64,000 nt of DNA from Lutraria lutraria (GCA_964023205.1 OZ026840.1:27904064-27968063); one strand, 5' to 3'. Shown: positions 45,225 to 56,479, counted from the first letter of the stretch. The notes: a model not told the origin generated them from the sequence alone. Numbers and translations: made by a program.

Positions 45225-46796
45225 CAGTACGGTTCGGGTGGTTTGTCCGATTTTCGCGAATCGCCGCGAAATTTAAATCTTTTGAATTTTGGTCGTCGCG
45301 TTCAGAACGACGATGATCGACGGTGACCGTCACCACTGAAGGGCAATAATTCGCGGTGGATTGCGGCGACGATCGCTCAACCCCGTGATACGCGATGTCG
45401 CCTCTTTACTTTTCTAAAAACTTACAAATTTCTTGTCAATAACAGTATTATTCACACATTATTTAATTGCGCTTTTGTGAACAAATTGTTACCTGATACG
45501 TGTGAAAAATTAGCGTTGACATAAATTATAATCAACGAGTGTTGAGAACTTAATAGTAGTTGATGAGCTTTAATTAATCTGTCAGCTTTCGTATATTATT
45601 GCGCGAAATAATATTACATGTAAACAATGGACTGGTTTTATTGATTAGAGCACCGAGCTACATAGGTAAAATGAGAGACTGCGACTCGGTCTAAATTCTC
45701 GCCCTGGTACTCGATAAATAAACGGTAGCAAGACAGTTTGACCCCTAACTTTTTCAACCCCAACTTTTATCCATAGCCTTATCGACCCCTAACTATTTCG
45801 ACCCCTACTTTGGGAATATTTGTGACGGCATTTCGACCCCTACATTTTATCTTTATTATTATGAAGAATATTGAGCTTGATTTTGTTATTTTTGTACATT
45901 ATTTTTTTTTTATCATGATAATGAATATATATATGCGTAATATTTTGTTTGTTTGTTTGAAGAAGCCTTTTTTAGAATAAAAAGTCATTATTATTAACAT
46001 AAACAAAAATGCATCACTTACTCTAATATTTAAGATATGAAATAAACAATAAAGTACAATTTGATCATTTTACTTAATTGGAGTACAAAAACGTGTGAAC
46101 GAGTTTTTAACAACCATTCAATTATCTATTGTCATACCAAATACAATGTGTGAAATAGGGGTCGAAATGCCTTAGAAATTTAGGGGTCGAAATGCCATTA
46201 GGGGTCGAAAGTGTAGGGGTAATTTAATTTCGGGGTTGAAAAGGTTAGGGGTCGAAAAGTCTGACACTCAATAAAACACTAAAAATAGACATATTAATCT
46301 CGCCCTGTACGTAACGCTGCATATGTAAAACATAGCTACACAGTTTACACATTCGCTTAGCAATTTACCGGTATTTCTACATATTTTCTTCAAGAATGGG
46401 ATTTCCTAATTGACAAAATTTAATCAGATGTCTGGATTTCAGTCGGTCTTGGCCGACGGATTTAGTAAGTGTTAAATCCTGAATTATCTTACCATGTGAC
46501 TGTTTTCGGAAAATGAACGGTCAACAGAAAGCGAAAGTAAAAGAAAGATTCACAATAAATATCATTTTATTTACTTGAGAATCGGCTTAAGACGTTCTCG
46601 AATCACCGCGATCCATCGCTATCAAAGATTACCGACTGATAAATAAGTCATAAAACGCGGTGATTAGCGACATTGCGGTGATTCGCGTTTTTTTCAAGAT
46701 CGATGACGCGATCAAAATCGCCGCTACGGGTGATAAATTGACGATTACGAACGCGGGGGAAACGCGAAAATCGGACAAATCACCCGAACCGTACTG
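45225..46796. mobile_element. 1.57-kb TIR DNA transposon, non-autonomous, TA-flanked
   Basis: The termini CAGTACGGTTCGGGTGGTTT, then GTCCGATTTTCGCG (left), and the reverse complement (right, ending GAACCGTACTG at 46796) are inverted repeats with one difference over about 34 bases. A TA dinucleotide flanks each side (45223-45224, 46797-46798). Subterminal regions of about 200 bp are CpG-rich (many TCGCGG, GCGGTGATTCGCG, GACGATCG words) in contrast to the AT-rich core. No transposase frame is visible, so it is non-autonomous; CAGT ends with a TA duplication fit a Tc1/mariner-pogo type. It contains a second inverted-repeat element at 45734-46263. Confidence 0.85.
45734..46263. mobile_element. 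Nested ~530-bp foldback element with repeated CGACCCCTA words
   Basis: The left end CAGTTTGACCCCTAACTTTT with TCAACCCC faces the right end GGGGTTGAAAAGGTTAGGGG with TCGAAAAGTCTG. CGACCCCTA-type words are repeated on the left side (45780-45845) and their complements (TAGGGGTCGAAA) on the right (46155-46260), so each terminus carries several copies. The centre is AT-rich with no coding frame. It sits inside the 1.57-kb element; no clear target duplication was found. Confidence 0.7.
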
Positions 46797-47375
46797 TAGT
46801 ATAGAAAATTTAATAAACATGCATGTCACATGGGCGCTATCATTACATTTAGTTGCGTAAGAATATGTGTTCGTGATAATTACAAGTAAAATATTGTTTT
46901 CTACTGCTGTTAAAAATAGAATCAGATCACTTTCAGAATTATGAAATTAAGGGGCTGATCTTGGCTAGTGGAAAAGGTCACCTGAGGTGACCTTCTGTAG
47001 GTCGTCTTCAGATCCTCATAGCGTAGCGGGTTTGAGGATATGATTTTAATCAGATTGGACAGACATTCTGAGCAACTTTCATCAAGACTAGATAAATTAA
47101 AGAACAAGATTTTTACTTTATAAGGATGTATTAACTTAAGTATTATCATAAAAGGAACAACCATGACCCCTTCAGGGCAGGACATACTATGAATTCAGGG
47201 CCAGATTCTAACAAGAGGTCCACTACACAATGTTTCATGCCCAATATCTAAGCTCTAGCCTTTGTTGTTTTAAGAGAAGATTATTAAGTTTTAACTATAT
47301 GCAAAAAGGGAAAATCCACAACCCAGTAGTAGGGCAGGACCAATTTTGACCCATGAGCTCTGGTGAGCTAATAAA

Positions 47376-47639
47376 TAAATACTATAAATTTTGAATTAAT
47401 CAAACAAATGTATGAAAGTGTTTGTTGAAAAGAGAAAGCTACAAGAAATACTTCCTTGCAGTGTTCAAACTAATTTTTTTAAAGCACTAGCCCGAATTAT
47501 ATGTGGACTATTGAAAATGGACAATTTACCATTAGCCCAAATACGCAATTTTTAAAAAGTTCACTAGCATGAAGACTGTTCTTGGTCTTAATGCATCGAA
47601 AGCATCAACAATTTATTTAAAAATCCTTGAATGCAACAG
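47376..47639. other. AT-rich spacer
   Basis: Nothing recognised. Confidence 0.5.
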
Positions 47640-48360
47640 AAGTCACGTACAGCCCAGACAAGGAAAATATGTTTGACCATACAGAGTAATCTTGACATTT
47701 GATATATGGATCTGTATGTTGCCCAGGACACATGGTTTCATTATATTATGCCAAGTCATTTTCAAATAAGTCAATGCATAAGGAAAATTGCAGACAAGGT
47801 ATATAATACTTTTTTGATGTTTGACATCTAAGTGTGACCTCAAATTTTAGCCTACAGACCTGGGTCTTGTGCATAACACATCGTCTTATGATGGCAAATA
47901 TTTCTTCCAAGTATTTTCAAAATCCATCAGGATACTACAAAATTATGAAGCAGACACAAACTATAGACCCTATCATTGACCTTTAACATCCTTGGCCTTG
48001 GTCTCAAGTGTGACACAATGTCTCATGGTGATTAATAATAATGTCATTTTCAAATATGTCAAAGCATAAGGGAGATACAGCCCGGACAAGGTCTACAAAG
48101 TTTATTTTTTACTTTTGACCTCTAGGTGTGACCTTGACCTTTGAGCTTCAGACCTGATTATTGTGCACAGCACACCGTCACATGGTGTTTAACAAAAATA
48201 CCAAATTATTTTTTTAAAATGTCAATGCATAAGGGAGATACAGCCCAGACAAGGAAAATCCGGACAGACTAACTAATCAAATAACTAACTAACATACCGG
48301 TCGACACACAACTGCCATCAAGGCGACTATGTTGAGCTCACTGCAAGCGGGCTCGACAAA
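47640..48360. mobile_element. Decayed interspersed element with ~145-166-bp monomers
   Basis: The block ACAGCCCGGACAAGG recurs at about 47650, 47790, 48077 and 48243. The words GTCAATGCATAAGGGAGATA and TGTGACCTTGACCTTTGAGC recur with similar spacing. The last monomer passes into a GGACAGACTAACTAATCAAA run and then AACTGCCATCAAGGCGACTA and GAGCTCACTGCAAGCGGGCT, a non-repeated end. The structure parallels the element at 42403-43560 (tandem core, unique end) but with a different monomer. No coding frame. Confidence 0.6.
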
Positions 48361-50196
48361 ATTTAAGAAAGATCTAAATGTAGTCATTCAATCAGATTTC
48401 TGATTTACCCTAACTTAGTGAATTTAGTTAGCAATATGTCACATGCATTGAAGTTTTAAGCATGTGTATAATTACACAAGTGCCATAAATTTTCAATTAA
48501 CATGCATATTGATTTCACAGTGTGAACTCCATGCATTAAGAAGGTCATGTGTAATAAGCAGTGAACTGAGAACTATACTGAGATTTTGTTGGCTTTTAAT
48601 GCATTTTTACATTTTCTTGTTGCCACATTTTTTTTTTATTTTATTGATGTGCAATTAAATGTTATCATTATAGAAAACTGCCTTAGCAAGATAATTTTAG
48701 ACATAGCCACCTTATTTCAGAAATGTTAACCCTAAGAAAAAAAATCGAAGGGAAAACCCTGACACCAATTTCGTTTTTCTTTTAGAAAATGCATGGAGAA
48801 ATGAAGCATCAAATGCACATTTCAGATATTATGTTGAAGCAGTAATTTATGCTCGCATGAGTTCTACCTACTTAATGGTTCACTTCAGTCACAAATATTG
48901 TATGAGTCATAATTATGATTTTAATTGAAAAACAAAACTGGTGTAATTAATGGCACTTAAATGCCGTTGTCATGGTAAAAATCACCTATTCCCAAATTTC
49001 GCTTTGCAAATATTTTAAGTTTAAATAAGATGGCATGTCAACAAAACGTTGGCAAGTTAAACTTAATAAATTTTTGTTAATCCTAGGTATGCAGTATAAA
49101 GATAAATTTAGAATTGAACTGTCTGATGGTACCGTAGTTGTATACGGTTTGGATTTGGTTGTGGCTTAAGTCTGTCGATACCATTCATTACACGGCGACG
49201 CAACGAAAAGTTTTAATATTTCAAATTTGACAATTAACACAGATTTTTTTCAGCACATTCATGCAGATTATTGTTGTTTCTATCGAATTAAGAAAATTAT
49301 ACAAGTTATTGAAGAATTTTTAGGCAATTATAGGCACATAAATACACAAGTGGCCAGACTTCAAGAAAGACCTAAGAAATTTACTGGACAGTCGGTCTGG
49401 TAAACTGAAATTAGCAGGGTGGTCGTAATTTTGAGGTGGTTGTAAGGCGGGGTTAAGGTGTAACTAAACAATGAGGCATATTTTACATACTTATTGACAA
49501 GTCTAACTGGATTAATTTCAGAAACAACATTATTTAATCAGGTTTAAGGTCAAGCTCAACCAATTCCCTGGGAACCAGTATGTTTACATTTATGACAGTT
49601 CCTGTCATAATTATAATTATATGCATACTATAAAAAATGTGCTGAAAAACATGTATAATGTTTTCATGCACATTTATGATATTTCACTTTGCCTTTATCT
49701 TATCAAATACTGAAGAAATTTTACATTTTTTATGCACTTTGAATCAATGTATCAATTTGGTTTTTCCAAAAGATCGTCTGCTCTGCAGCGCTTGAACATG
49801 AGGCTCAAGTTTTGGCATTGGGTCATTTTGAAAGCTTATTTCTTAACAATCAGAAATCATCGATCCATATACCGAAGTGTAATGCCAAATTTAGCCAAAT
49901 ATATATTATTACTGCTGATAATTGGTACCCTGAGGCTATTTATTCAGGGAAAAGCTTCGTATTTTAATTAAATCATTAATATTTCATGTATTTTTTTAAT
50001 ACAAAACTTAAATTTTAATGCATACTTATACTGAACATATTTTTTTTAAAACTCTGTTGACAATGCTAAGTTAAAATGCATGATGAGTGTATATTAGGGA
50101 TATTTTAAGATGCACCGTTATTTGGATAACACCGGTAAACGAGATATACTGACCATATTATATATATGCAGATCTTAAAATTCTAAGGCTGTGAGG
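48361..50196. other. AT-rich non-coding DNA
   Basis: No supported gene or recognisable element. An open frame around 49732-49971 is short and lacks motifs and borders. Confidence 0.45.
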
Positions 50197-50298
50197 ATGG
50201 CCTTCCGAATTTGCGCTGTTGGTAGAAGGAATGATACTAAGACGGCTAAAGGCAGAAGAGTAACTAACACTTACCCCATTACAACCTATACAGTTTAA
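50197..50298 (+). CDS. Short protein-like frame (33 codons), doubtful
   Basis: ATG at 50197 opens a 33-codon frame ending TAA, starting MAFRICAVGRRNDTKTAKGR and ending TNTYPITTYTV. It lies in a patch clearly richer in G+C than its surroundings. The composition (many R/K/T, mixed codons) is more protein-like than nearby random frames. There is an in-frame stop just upstream (50176) and no evident splice site. I do not recognise it; it could be a micro-protein, an exon trace or part of a repeat. Confidence 0.2.
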   Translation: MAFRICAVGRRNDTKTAKGRRVTNTYPITTYTV

Positions 50299-50471
50299 CG
50301 TATCACCACTACTTGTCTGCCTTTAGACATTAATTATATATATAAATATCGTAAATTCGCGAAAACATATGCCATTCACATAACTAGCAGTTGCAACACA
50401 AATAAAACCAGTAAACAATTACATTTCATCGTTAAATACATCACATTTCATCAGAAACAATCAATACTTAC

Positions 50472-50685
50472 GAGGTTTTTGTTCATAAACTGGAGAAAAT
50501 TGTACATACATGTACATGTATGATACACATGGGAAGAACTTCCATTAATCTGGACGCTTGTGAACTGGTTCCCGTTCCATGTTGCAGTACAGCAGCGGTC
50601 TAGGGAAACAAATCTGACGAATAAAATCAAAGCACTGAAAGCACCAAAACATGAATCATTCACAACCTTCTGTCCGTCTAGAAAG
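50472..50685 (-). CDS. Candidate internal exon of unknown gene
   Basis: On the minus strand a pyrimidine-rich acceptor (GGCCTTTTTAG) and a strong donor (CTC|GTAAGT) bound a 214-base segment in which one frame is open throughout: 1 base, then 71 codons. It starts FLDGQKVVNDSCFGAFSALI and contains DRCCTATWNGNQFTSVQING and a Cys-containing HTCTCMYNFLQF stretch. The other frames are closed early. The matched borders make it better than a chance frame, but I recognise no family, and no neighbouring exon was identified. Alternative: a cryptic exon in intergenic DNA. Confidence 0.3.
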
Positions 50686-50869
50686 CTAAAAAGGCCAAAA
50701 AGTAAAAAATAAATCAATCAAAATTTATCTACAGTGAAAAGTTTATCACAGAAAATACAGTAATCAATGTTTAGTTTAATATGAAATATTCAATTCAGGC
50801 ACCGTGCGCATGCATACCTTCTATATATTTCTATATGAATCATATCTTTGCTAAAAGAAGTAAAAAAAG

Positions 50870-51690
50870 TTTTATTTAGATGTCAATAATGCCAAGGGCT
50901 AATGCATCGCTGACAAGTGACAACATCACAAAGGCTAAATGCTGGAAACGCAACATATGTACAGTTAAAAAAAATAAAACCCATGTATTGCTTGGGCTGT
51001 GTATTTCTGTTGACTGAAAATACTGAAGTTGTCTACAGAAGTGGCTATCACTACATGACACTAGGTCCTGGGTGGTAAAACATTCCACTCATGGATAGTC
51101 TAGGGGAAGAAACTGTTCTTGTAGTGTTCATGTTCAACAATAGCTTGGATGTGTGTTCTTGTGCCATGGCGCAATGGGCAGACAGCATAATCAGGAATGT
51201 TGACTAGATCTTGATTCATTGACATTGACTGCTTTGTAAATGGATGTTAGTCTTGGCGGCCAGGTGAGATCATTCAGCATTGATGTTACGCTGTGTCTAT
51301 ATGAATAGTTTCTGGTAACAAAGCGGGCTCCCTTATGTTCAACTTTCTCCACTGTTGCGATATCTTGTTTAAGTAAGGGTCCCATAATTAAAGAGAGTAC
51401 ACACTCAAGATGTGGTCGGACCAGAGATGTAATTGCTCTCTTTTCCACTTCTTGGTTGCAGTCGTATAAATAGTTGACATCTAAGCAGGTTAAGAAACTT
51501 ATTTGCTTTACTAGTGATTTTGCATATGCAATGTTTCCGGGTTAAGTCGTATGATAGTTTGACTCTGAGGTAGGTAGGGATATATGATTCTACTCTCTGG
51601 AGGATACTATTTTCAATGTTGTAAGATATGGTTCTTCTGCCTGGTAATCTCCAGCTAGTGGCATTTAACAGCATTAAACATCATAAATCA
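50870..51690 (-). pseudogene. Decayed 5'-truncated LINE (RT C-terminal and 3' end)
   Basis: On the minus strand, fragments read in two or three frames: SILQRVESYIPTYLRVKLSY and KITSKANKFLNLLR (about 51674-51480), then ITSLVRPHLE, DIATVEKVEHKGARFVTRNY and TSMLNDLTWPPRL (about 51430-51230), then an NSFFP...WNVLPP trace near 51060-51120. This is the order of the region downstream of the reverse transcriptase in CR1/Jockey-type LINEs, and the intact LINE here has the matching SLVRPSLEYC, KRAARFVTNNY and YSFFPRT blocks. Frameshifts break it, so it is inactive. The 3' end lies near 50870, after an LALGIID-like tail. The sequence differs enough from the 59-63 kb LINE to be another family. Confidence 0.75.
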
Positions 51691-52682
51691 TTTGTGGGAC
51701 CACTAGACCAGTTAATTTAGAATACAGGGATTTATCCATTTGTCAAATTAAGAAAATGGGATTTTAATTAGTCTCAAGCTAGATGTACATGTAGTTAGAA
51801 TTTTTAATTAATTAGCACTGCTCAAATTTGAAGTACATTGTAATTACACTGCCCTCTGTAAGTCAAAAACAAACTGTACAAACTACAGTCGATTTAAAGT
51901 TAAATGAGAACCGTTGTAAACATTTACATTTTTCCCAGGTAGATCAGGTTATTTACCGGTTGAAATGATTTCATATAATTGTAATACATAAACATAGCAC
52001 TATCGTAATACGCCATGGCTCAGAGGTAAAGGCTATGATTTCTTTTATTAGTAGTGGTCACGAGTTCAAAACTGCTAAAATGCTTTTTTTTAAAAATTTA
52101 TTAGCATATATCGTATTCAAAACTGCAATTTCTTTCCAACTTTCAAGAATTACCCTTCAAATTGTGAAAATCAAAATTAATATCATATTTCATATACACA
52201 ATAATGTGTACTATAACATATACATGCAGTATGCAGTAGAGAAGGAGATGGACTGTTTACTGATATTATTCACTTATAGCCACGAGGAGACAGACACGGC
52301 GAGTGAATGCGATGATGCGTGTTGAATTTACATGTTTGTATTGTTTTGAAATGATATAATAATGAAAAAATAATTTAAAAAAAACAATGCAAAATAAAAG
52401 GATTTAAAATGATCAAAAGAAAAAAACATACAAAATATAGTTATAAAATGACATTAACTAGGTTCGAACCAATGGTTAGAATGATGTTTATCTCTAAATC
52501 ATCAGCACTAACCTTTACACTATTGAGGCATTTGTATTTATACTTTCCCTATCTTATCTATAACGGTTACAGGGTTTACCTGTTACACCTAAATATCTAA
52601 ATGAGACTAATCCCTTATTAGCATGCAACTTTAAATCGACTTTAAGTTCCCAATTTTTAAAATGTTTACAGTTACTATGATA
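51691..52682. other. AT-rich DNA with a possible tRNA-like relic
   Basis: No gene is supported. At about 52011-52075 the words CCATGGCTCAGAGGTAAAGG and CACGAGTTCAAAACTGC resemble A and B boxes at tRNA-like spacing, but stems do not pair well. The open frame at 52035-52325 is AT-rich and unrecognised. Confidence 0.4.
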
Positions 52683-52762
52683 GTCAGATTGGGATTCGAA
52701 CCCAAATCTCCCCATAGCCAATTACTGGCCTAGGTTGCTCTATCCAATTAAGCTATCTGACC
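52683..52762 (-). mobile_element. tRNA-like sequence, probable SINE head or tRNA pseudogene
   Basis: On the minus strand GTCAGATAGCTTAATTGGAT with AGAGC (acceptor 5' side, A box, D arm) leads to a GGGTTCGAATCCC B box with a good T stem and an ATCTGAC 3' side that pairs with GTCAGAT over all seven positions. The anticodon arm (CCTAGGCCAGTAATTGGCTA) does not fold into a normal 5-bp stem with a 7-base loop, so a working tRNA is unlikely. Similar GTCAGAT...ATCTGAC heads start several mollusc SINEs (general knowledge). No SINE body was delimited. Confidence 0.6.
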
Positions 52763-54162
52763 TTAGGTAAACTGCAATTCTGTAATTTAAATCTATTTAG
52801 ATTTATTCAAAAGTGAGGAAATTAACAAATACAAAACAGTTGCTTTGAAATAAACAAGGATTATTACAGAATCCCTCTGGATAAGCTGTGTTAAAAGTAT
52901 GAATAGTTAAAATAAAAGATTGTTAAAGGTCCCATGTTTTACCGGAATACCCCATTACCAGAATATACCGAGATACACTTCCGATTATGGGATATATTTC
53001 TGTATTATATTTGTTGTGAATGTACTTGCTTCGAATAACACCCATGCAGAAAAGCAATATATAACAGTACTTGCAACTTTATATTAAGAAGTATCTAATA
53101 TTAGGCGTGTAAGCTGCAGTCTATACATTCTATCTTAGGACAGTGAAAATCACAGAGTAAAAACATTTCTGAAGGGCATGCCCCTAGAATTTGGCATATA
53201 CATTATCTTTAACCATGCTATACCTCTGTTAATACAACAAACAGCAAGTAAAATTATCATGACTAACCGGCCTAATTTATGAGTTTATGTATCGTGCGTA
53301 AATTGTTAGCATACATTAAACGGAATTATTATATTTACATATTTCACAGTCATATTTAGATTAAATACCCTATGACCTTTTGATGGCTCAGCTGCAAAAC
53401 TACATGCTGTTTTCAAAAAAAGTTCAGGAGAGAGGAAAAACTGTCTAGTTTTTCCCTTTTTGACATTTTACAATAATTCTTTTATATTTATTGCTAATTA
53501 ATATTTGAAGATCACACTATTTTTTGTGTGAAATTCTTAATTATGTGTTTTAAATCATTTATTTAAGTTAGCCATAGTTTTACACTGAAAAAAATGTGCA
53601 AATTAAACTATAACTATGTCAATTAAGTAGGATATAGTTTTGCATTGAAAGTTAATTATTGAAAAGATCTTAGGGCAAAACTATATATATATACGAGTAT
53701 ATGTTTCAAATTAGACATATTTTCATGCTTAAAGTTTATGAACTAAATTAATGCAAATTAAGGACAAATTCAACAAATGTGTACTTTACCAATTTAATTC
53801 TGAATATGAAACTCAAAATCTGTCTTGAGTGTCACAGAAAATATTTTTTCAAACAATTGCTTTTACCAATCATCTGACAAATAGCTAATTGGCATGATAG
53901 TTTATAGTAACTTAGCTTTCTTCCACTTATCAGTGTAATAAAAGAAATGAGAGAATTAAGGTCCTCAAGTTTCTGAAAGTGCTTCCCTACTCAGATTGGG
54001 AAGTTAATTGATAGAAAACTCCTTATACACATATTATTCTCTTAATCAAAACTAGGTTACAAATATTATATATGGATCATGATCAGTTAGGAAGTCATAC
54101 TGAAAATGCTGGATTCTCTTCATAATCATAATATTAAATAATCAGAGCATTCCATGTAAAAA
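52763..54162. other. AT-rich DNA with first satellite-like and TAGTTTTGCA words
   Basis: No gene is supported. A diverged monomer of the 56-64 kb satellite is visible at about 53260-53390. The ATAGTTTTGCACTGA-type word begins at about 53572 and 53632. Confidence 0.45.
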
Positions 54163-54627
54163 GTGTTTATGCTGATCAAGGCTATAAAAACAAACAATCC
54201 CTTTATTTCTTCAGTGCATTTTGGAACTTATGTTCTTATTTTTAACTCCTTGTTTAGATGTGCTTTTGAACGGAATTTAAATGCAATCCAACTAATTGTT
54301 GAAGATCTTCATGTGAATATAGAATCAATAGCAGAATTAAAACAAAGTTCCATATATCCCACCTTTGAATCAGTAGAACTTCAATTTTATTTTACTGTGA
54401 TAAAAGATCAGAAACTCAAAACTGAATTCCATGAAATTAATGAAGAATACCCAACCCATAATAAACCCATATACACTCATAGCTCTATTGACAGTGATAC
54501 TGTGGCTGAATTTGGAAATAAAACCAAACATGTTGTTGTCCAGACCACTGAGTTTCTTGTCTCTGTAGAAGATTTTATCAAATGTATATTTACTGATTCC
54601 TATTACATTTCAACCTTACCAATATAG
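54163..54627 (+). CDS. Open frame of 154 codons, unknown and uncertain
   Basis: This is the longest open frame in the window outside repeats and the LINE. From about residue 35 it is protein-like, with NLNAIQLIVEDLHVNIESIA, then TFESVELQFYFTVIKDQKLK and, near the end, HVVVQTTEFLVSVEDFIKCI. The first 30 residues are hydrophobic and AT-driven (ISSVHFGTYVLIFNSLF could be an intron read through, since an acceptor-like run precedes it). I recognise no domain. It may be an exon of an unknown gene, part of a decayed gene or a chance frame in AT-rich DNA. There is no evidence of a promoter or partner exons. Confidence 0.3.
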   Translation: MFMLIKAIKTNNPFISSVHFGTYVLIFNSLFRCAFERNLNAIQLIVEDLHVNIESIAELKQSSIYPTFESVELQFYFTVIKDQKLKTEFHEINEEYPTHNKPIYTHSSIDSDTVAEFGNKTKHVVVQTTEFLVSVEDFIKCIFTDSYYISTLPI

Positions 54628-56479
54628 ATAATATTATAATATTATAAAGATTCCTTACACTCAGTCAAGTCAATTTTTGGTAAATAGCTCCCTGTTTACT
54701 GATCCAGTCATTAAGAAACAGTAAAGATCACTAGATGCTAGTCATTCATGATCAATCTCATCAGAGATGGTATACTCTAAAATGCATTCTCAATGCACAA
54801 CTAAGTACATGTATACCTAAAATTCTAATTAATTCTATTTATCTTTTGTCAATCTGTTTTACAGATAGATAAATGTGGACAACAAATTGTATGCAGAAGT
54901 AATTGTTGCATATATTAGGGAGATAAGACTTTCCAGTAAATTGATACACTAATCAAGATAACTCTACCATTATCAAAATGATTATTTTTTTGTTCATTCA
55001 AATTATTTTGGCCCTCTTTATACTTATACTTCCATTTATTTTCATTGTTTAATGTACTCTAAATACAAGCAAACTTTCAAAACCCTATCTGGATTATTTT
55101 CAGTAAATTCTTATGCTTAATGTGTAGCTTTACTAAGCTACACACACACTGCTTTCTTTTTGTAAATACTTAATGATTGGATGTCACTGATTACTGGATG
55201 GGTTGTTATAGACCTGATACATTCTGAAAATCATGAAACTATTGGTATATATTTTAATTACTGTAAACATGACCTTTAAAAAACTTGTTGAGATGACAGT
55301 TTAAAAGTACTCACTTATAAAATCTTTGATATAATTTTAACAAAGGGGCAAAAAGCACCAAAAAGTCTGAGTCAAGGTCAATGGCAAGTAAATATTGATA
55401 CTTTTTATCCCCCCAAAAACACACTATTTAAGTGTTTTATGACTTTTAAAATGAAACAAAAATAAATGCATTGTATTGTTTCTCAGTGCAAAACTATGCC
55501 CAAGTCCTAAGTTAGTTATAGTTTTGCACTGACTATTTCTGCAGATATATTATGAAATTGTGAGTGCAAAACTTTGGCTATCTCCACATAGTCATAGTTT
55601 TGCACTTGGAGAATAATCAGTTTGACTGAACATATTTTAAAAAAAAGTAGATCTAAGTATCTTTGCATGGCAACATTAGGAGTATGGTCAAATGCTTTTG
55701 GGAGGATATATAAGCAATGACAAAATCAGTTCAGAATTTTAAATAAAACCATTTTTGGAAAAAAACTATAGTTAGCATAGTTTTGCATTGAGACATCGAT
55801 ATGATGTGCATTAATTGTAAATGTCTCCACTTTCATTAAATAGCCTAATTGATAACCTTATAATTATAATGTGCATAAATTGAAAAAAAAACTTTATATT
55901 GAATAAATGATCTGATAGTTGTTCACAAATTTAATGGCAAATAATTTTGTTGAAAAGTACATTAAAGCCCCATTAGCTTTTTAAATTTAGTAATACAGAA
56001 CAATAGATATGATGATAGTAAAATATAAGAAATTTGCTCTAAAACATATTTACACAATTGATGCCTTTCTTTAGCCTCATCTCGTAGCAATGTGGTCAGA
56101 TGCTTTTTCTTATTTTTTGCAAAATCATTGAAAAGAATACTGTGCTACATATTTCTATTATGTACTTTGTCATTAAAAAAGAAAATTTTGGAATATTTTT
56201 TGTGCAAGTAAAAGTCAATTTCACTGATAAGATATCTTTCTAGGTAAAATAAGACCTACTTTAACATCCAAAATGCTAATGGGGCTTTAAATATACCATA
56301 ATGAAGTGAGTAATATACATTTTGCAAATCCTGTTTGATATTACTTCATATACACTATTTAATTAATTACCCTGATTATTCAGTTCAAAATATACAGATT
56401 TTTTTCTTGTGGGGTTTATTTACATTTTTAACAGGGAATTTGATTAAGTGGCCTAATTATGATTTTATACATTGTGCAT
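54628..56479. other. AT-rich DNA with clustered TAGTTTTGCA words
   Basis: No gene is supported. The word TAGTTTTGCACT or its reverse complement appears near 55484, 55516, 55565, 55592 and 55777. Confidence 0.45.

Larger units (their letters stand above)
44732..47375. mobile_element. Probable interrupted element of the ACAAGAGGGCC family (outer layer of a nest)
   Basis: The left end ACAAGAGGGCCATGATAGCC at 44732 is the same kind of start as at 42403. The right end GAGCTCTGGTGAGCTAA near 47375 resembles the GTGAGCTAA end of that element. The interval between is interrupted by the 1.57-kb TIR element at 45225-46796. The remaining parts (44732-45222, 46799-47375) carry decayed GACATTCTGA-type words (CAGACATTCTGAGCAACTTTC, CAGACATTCAATCTGACTAA). 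That both outer ends belong to one element is inference from the end words. Confidence 0.45.

Noticed and set aside
46629..46860. Overlapping 66-codon frames on both strands at the right end of the 1.57-kb element
   Set aside because: They read through the terminal inverted repeat on both strands and show no transposase motif.
52011..52075. Possible tRNA gene
   Set aside because: A- and B-box-like words are present, but acceptor, D and T stems do not pair. At best a decayed SINE head.
52683..52762. Functional tRNA
   Set aside because: Acceptor and T stems are good, but the anticodon arm cannot form a normal stem and loop. Treated as a SINE head or pseudogene.
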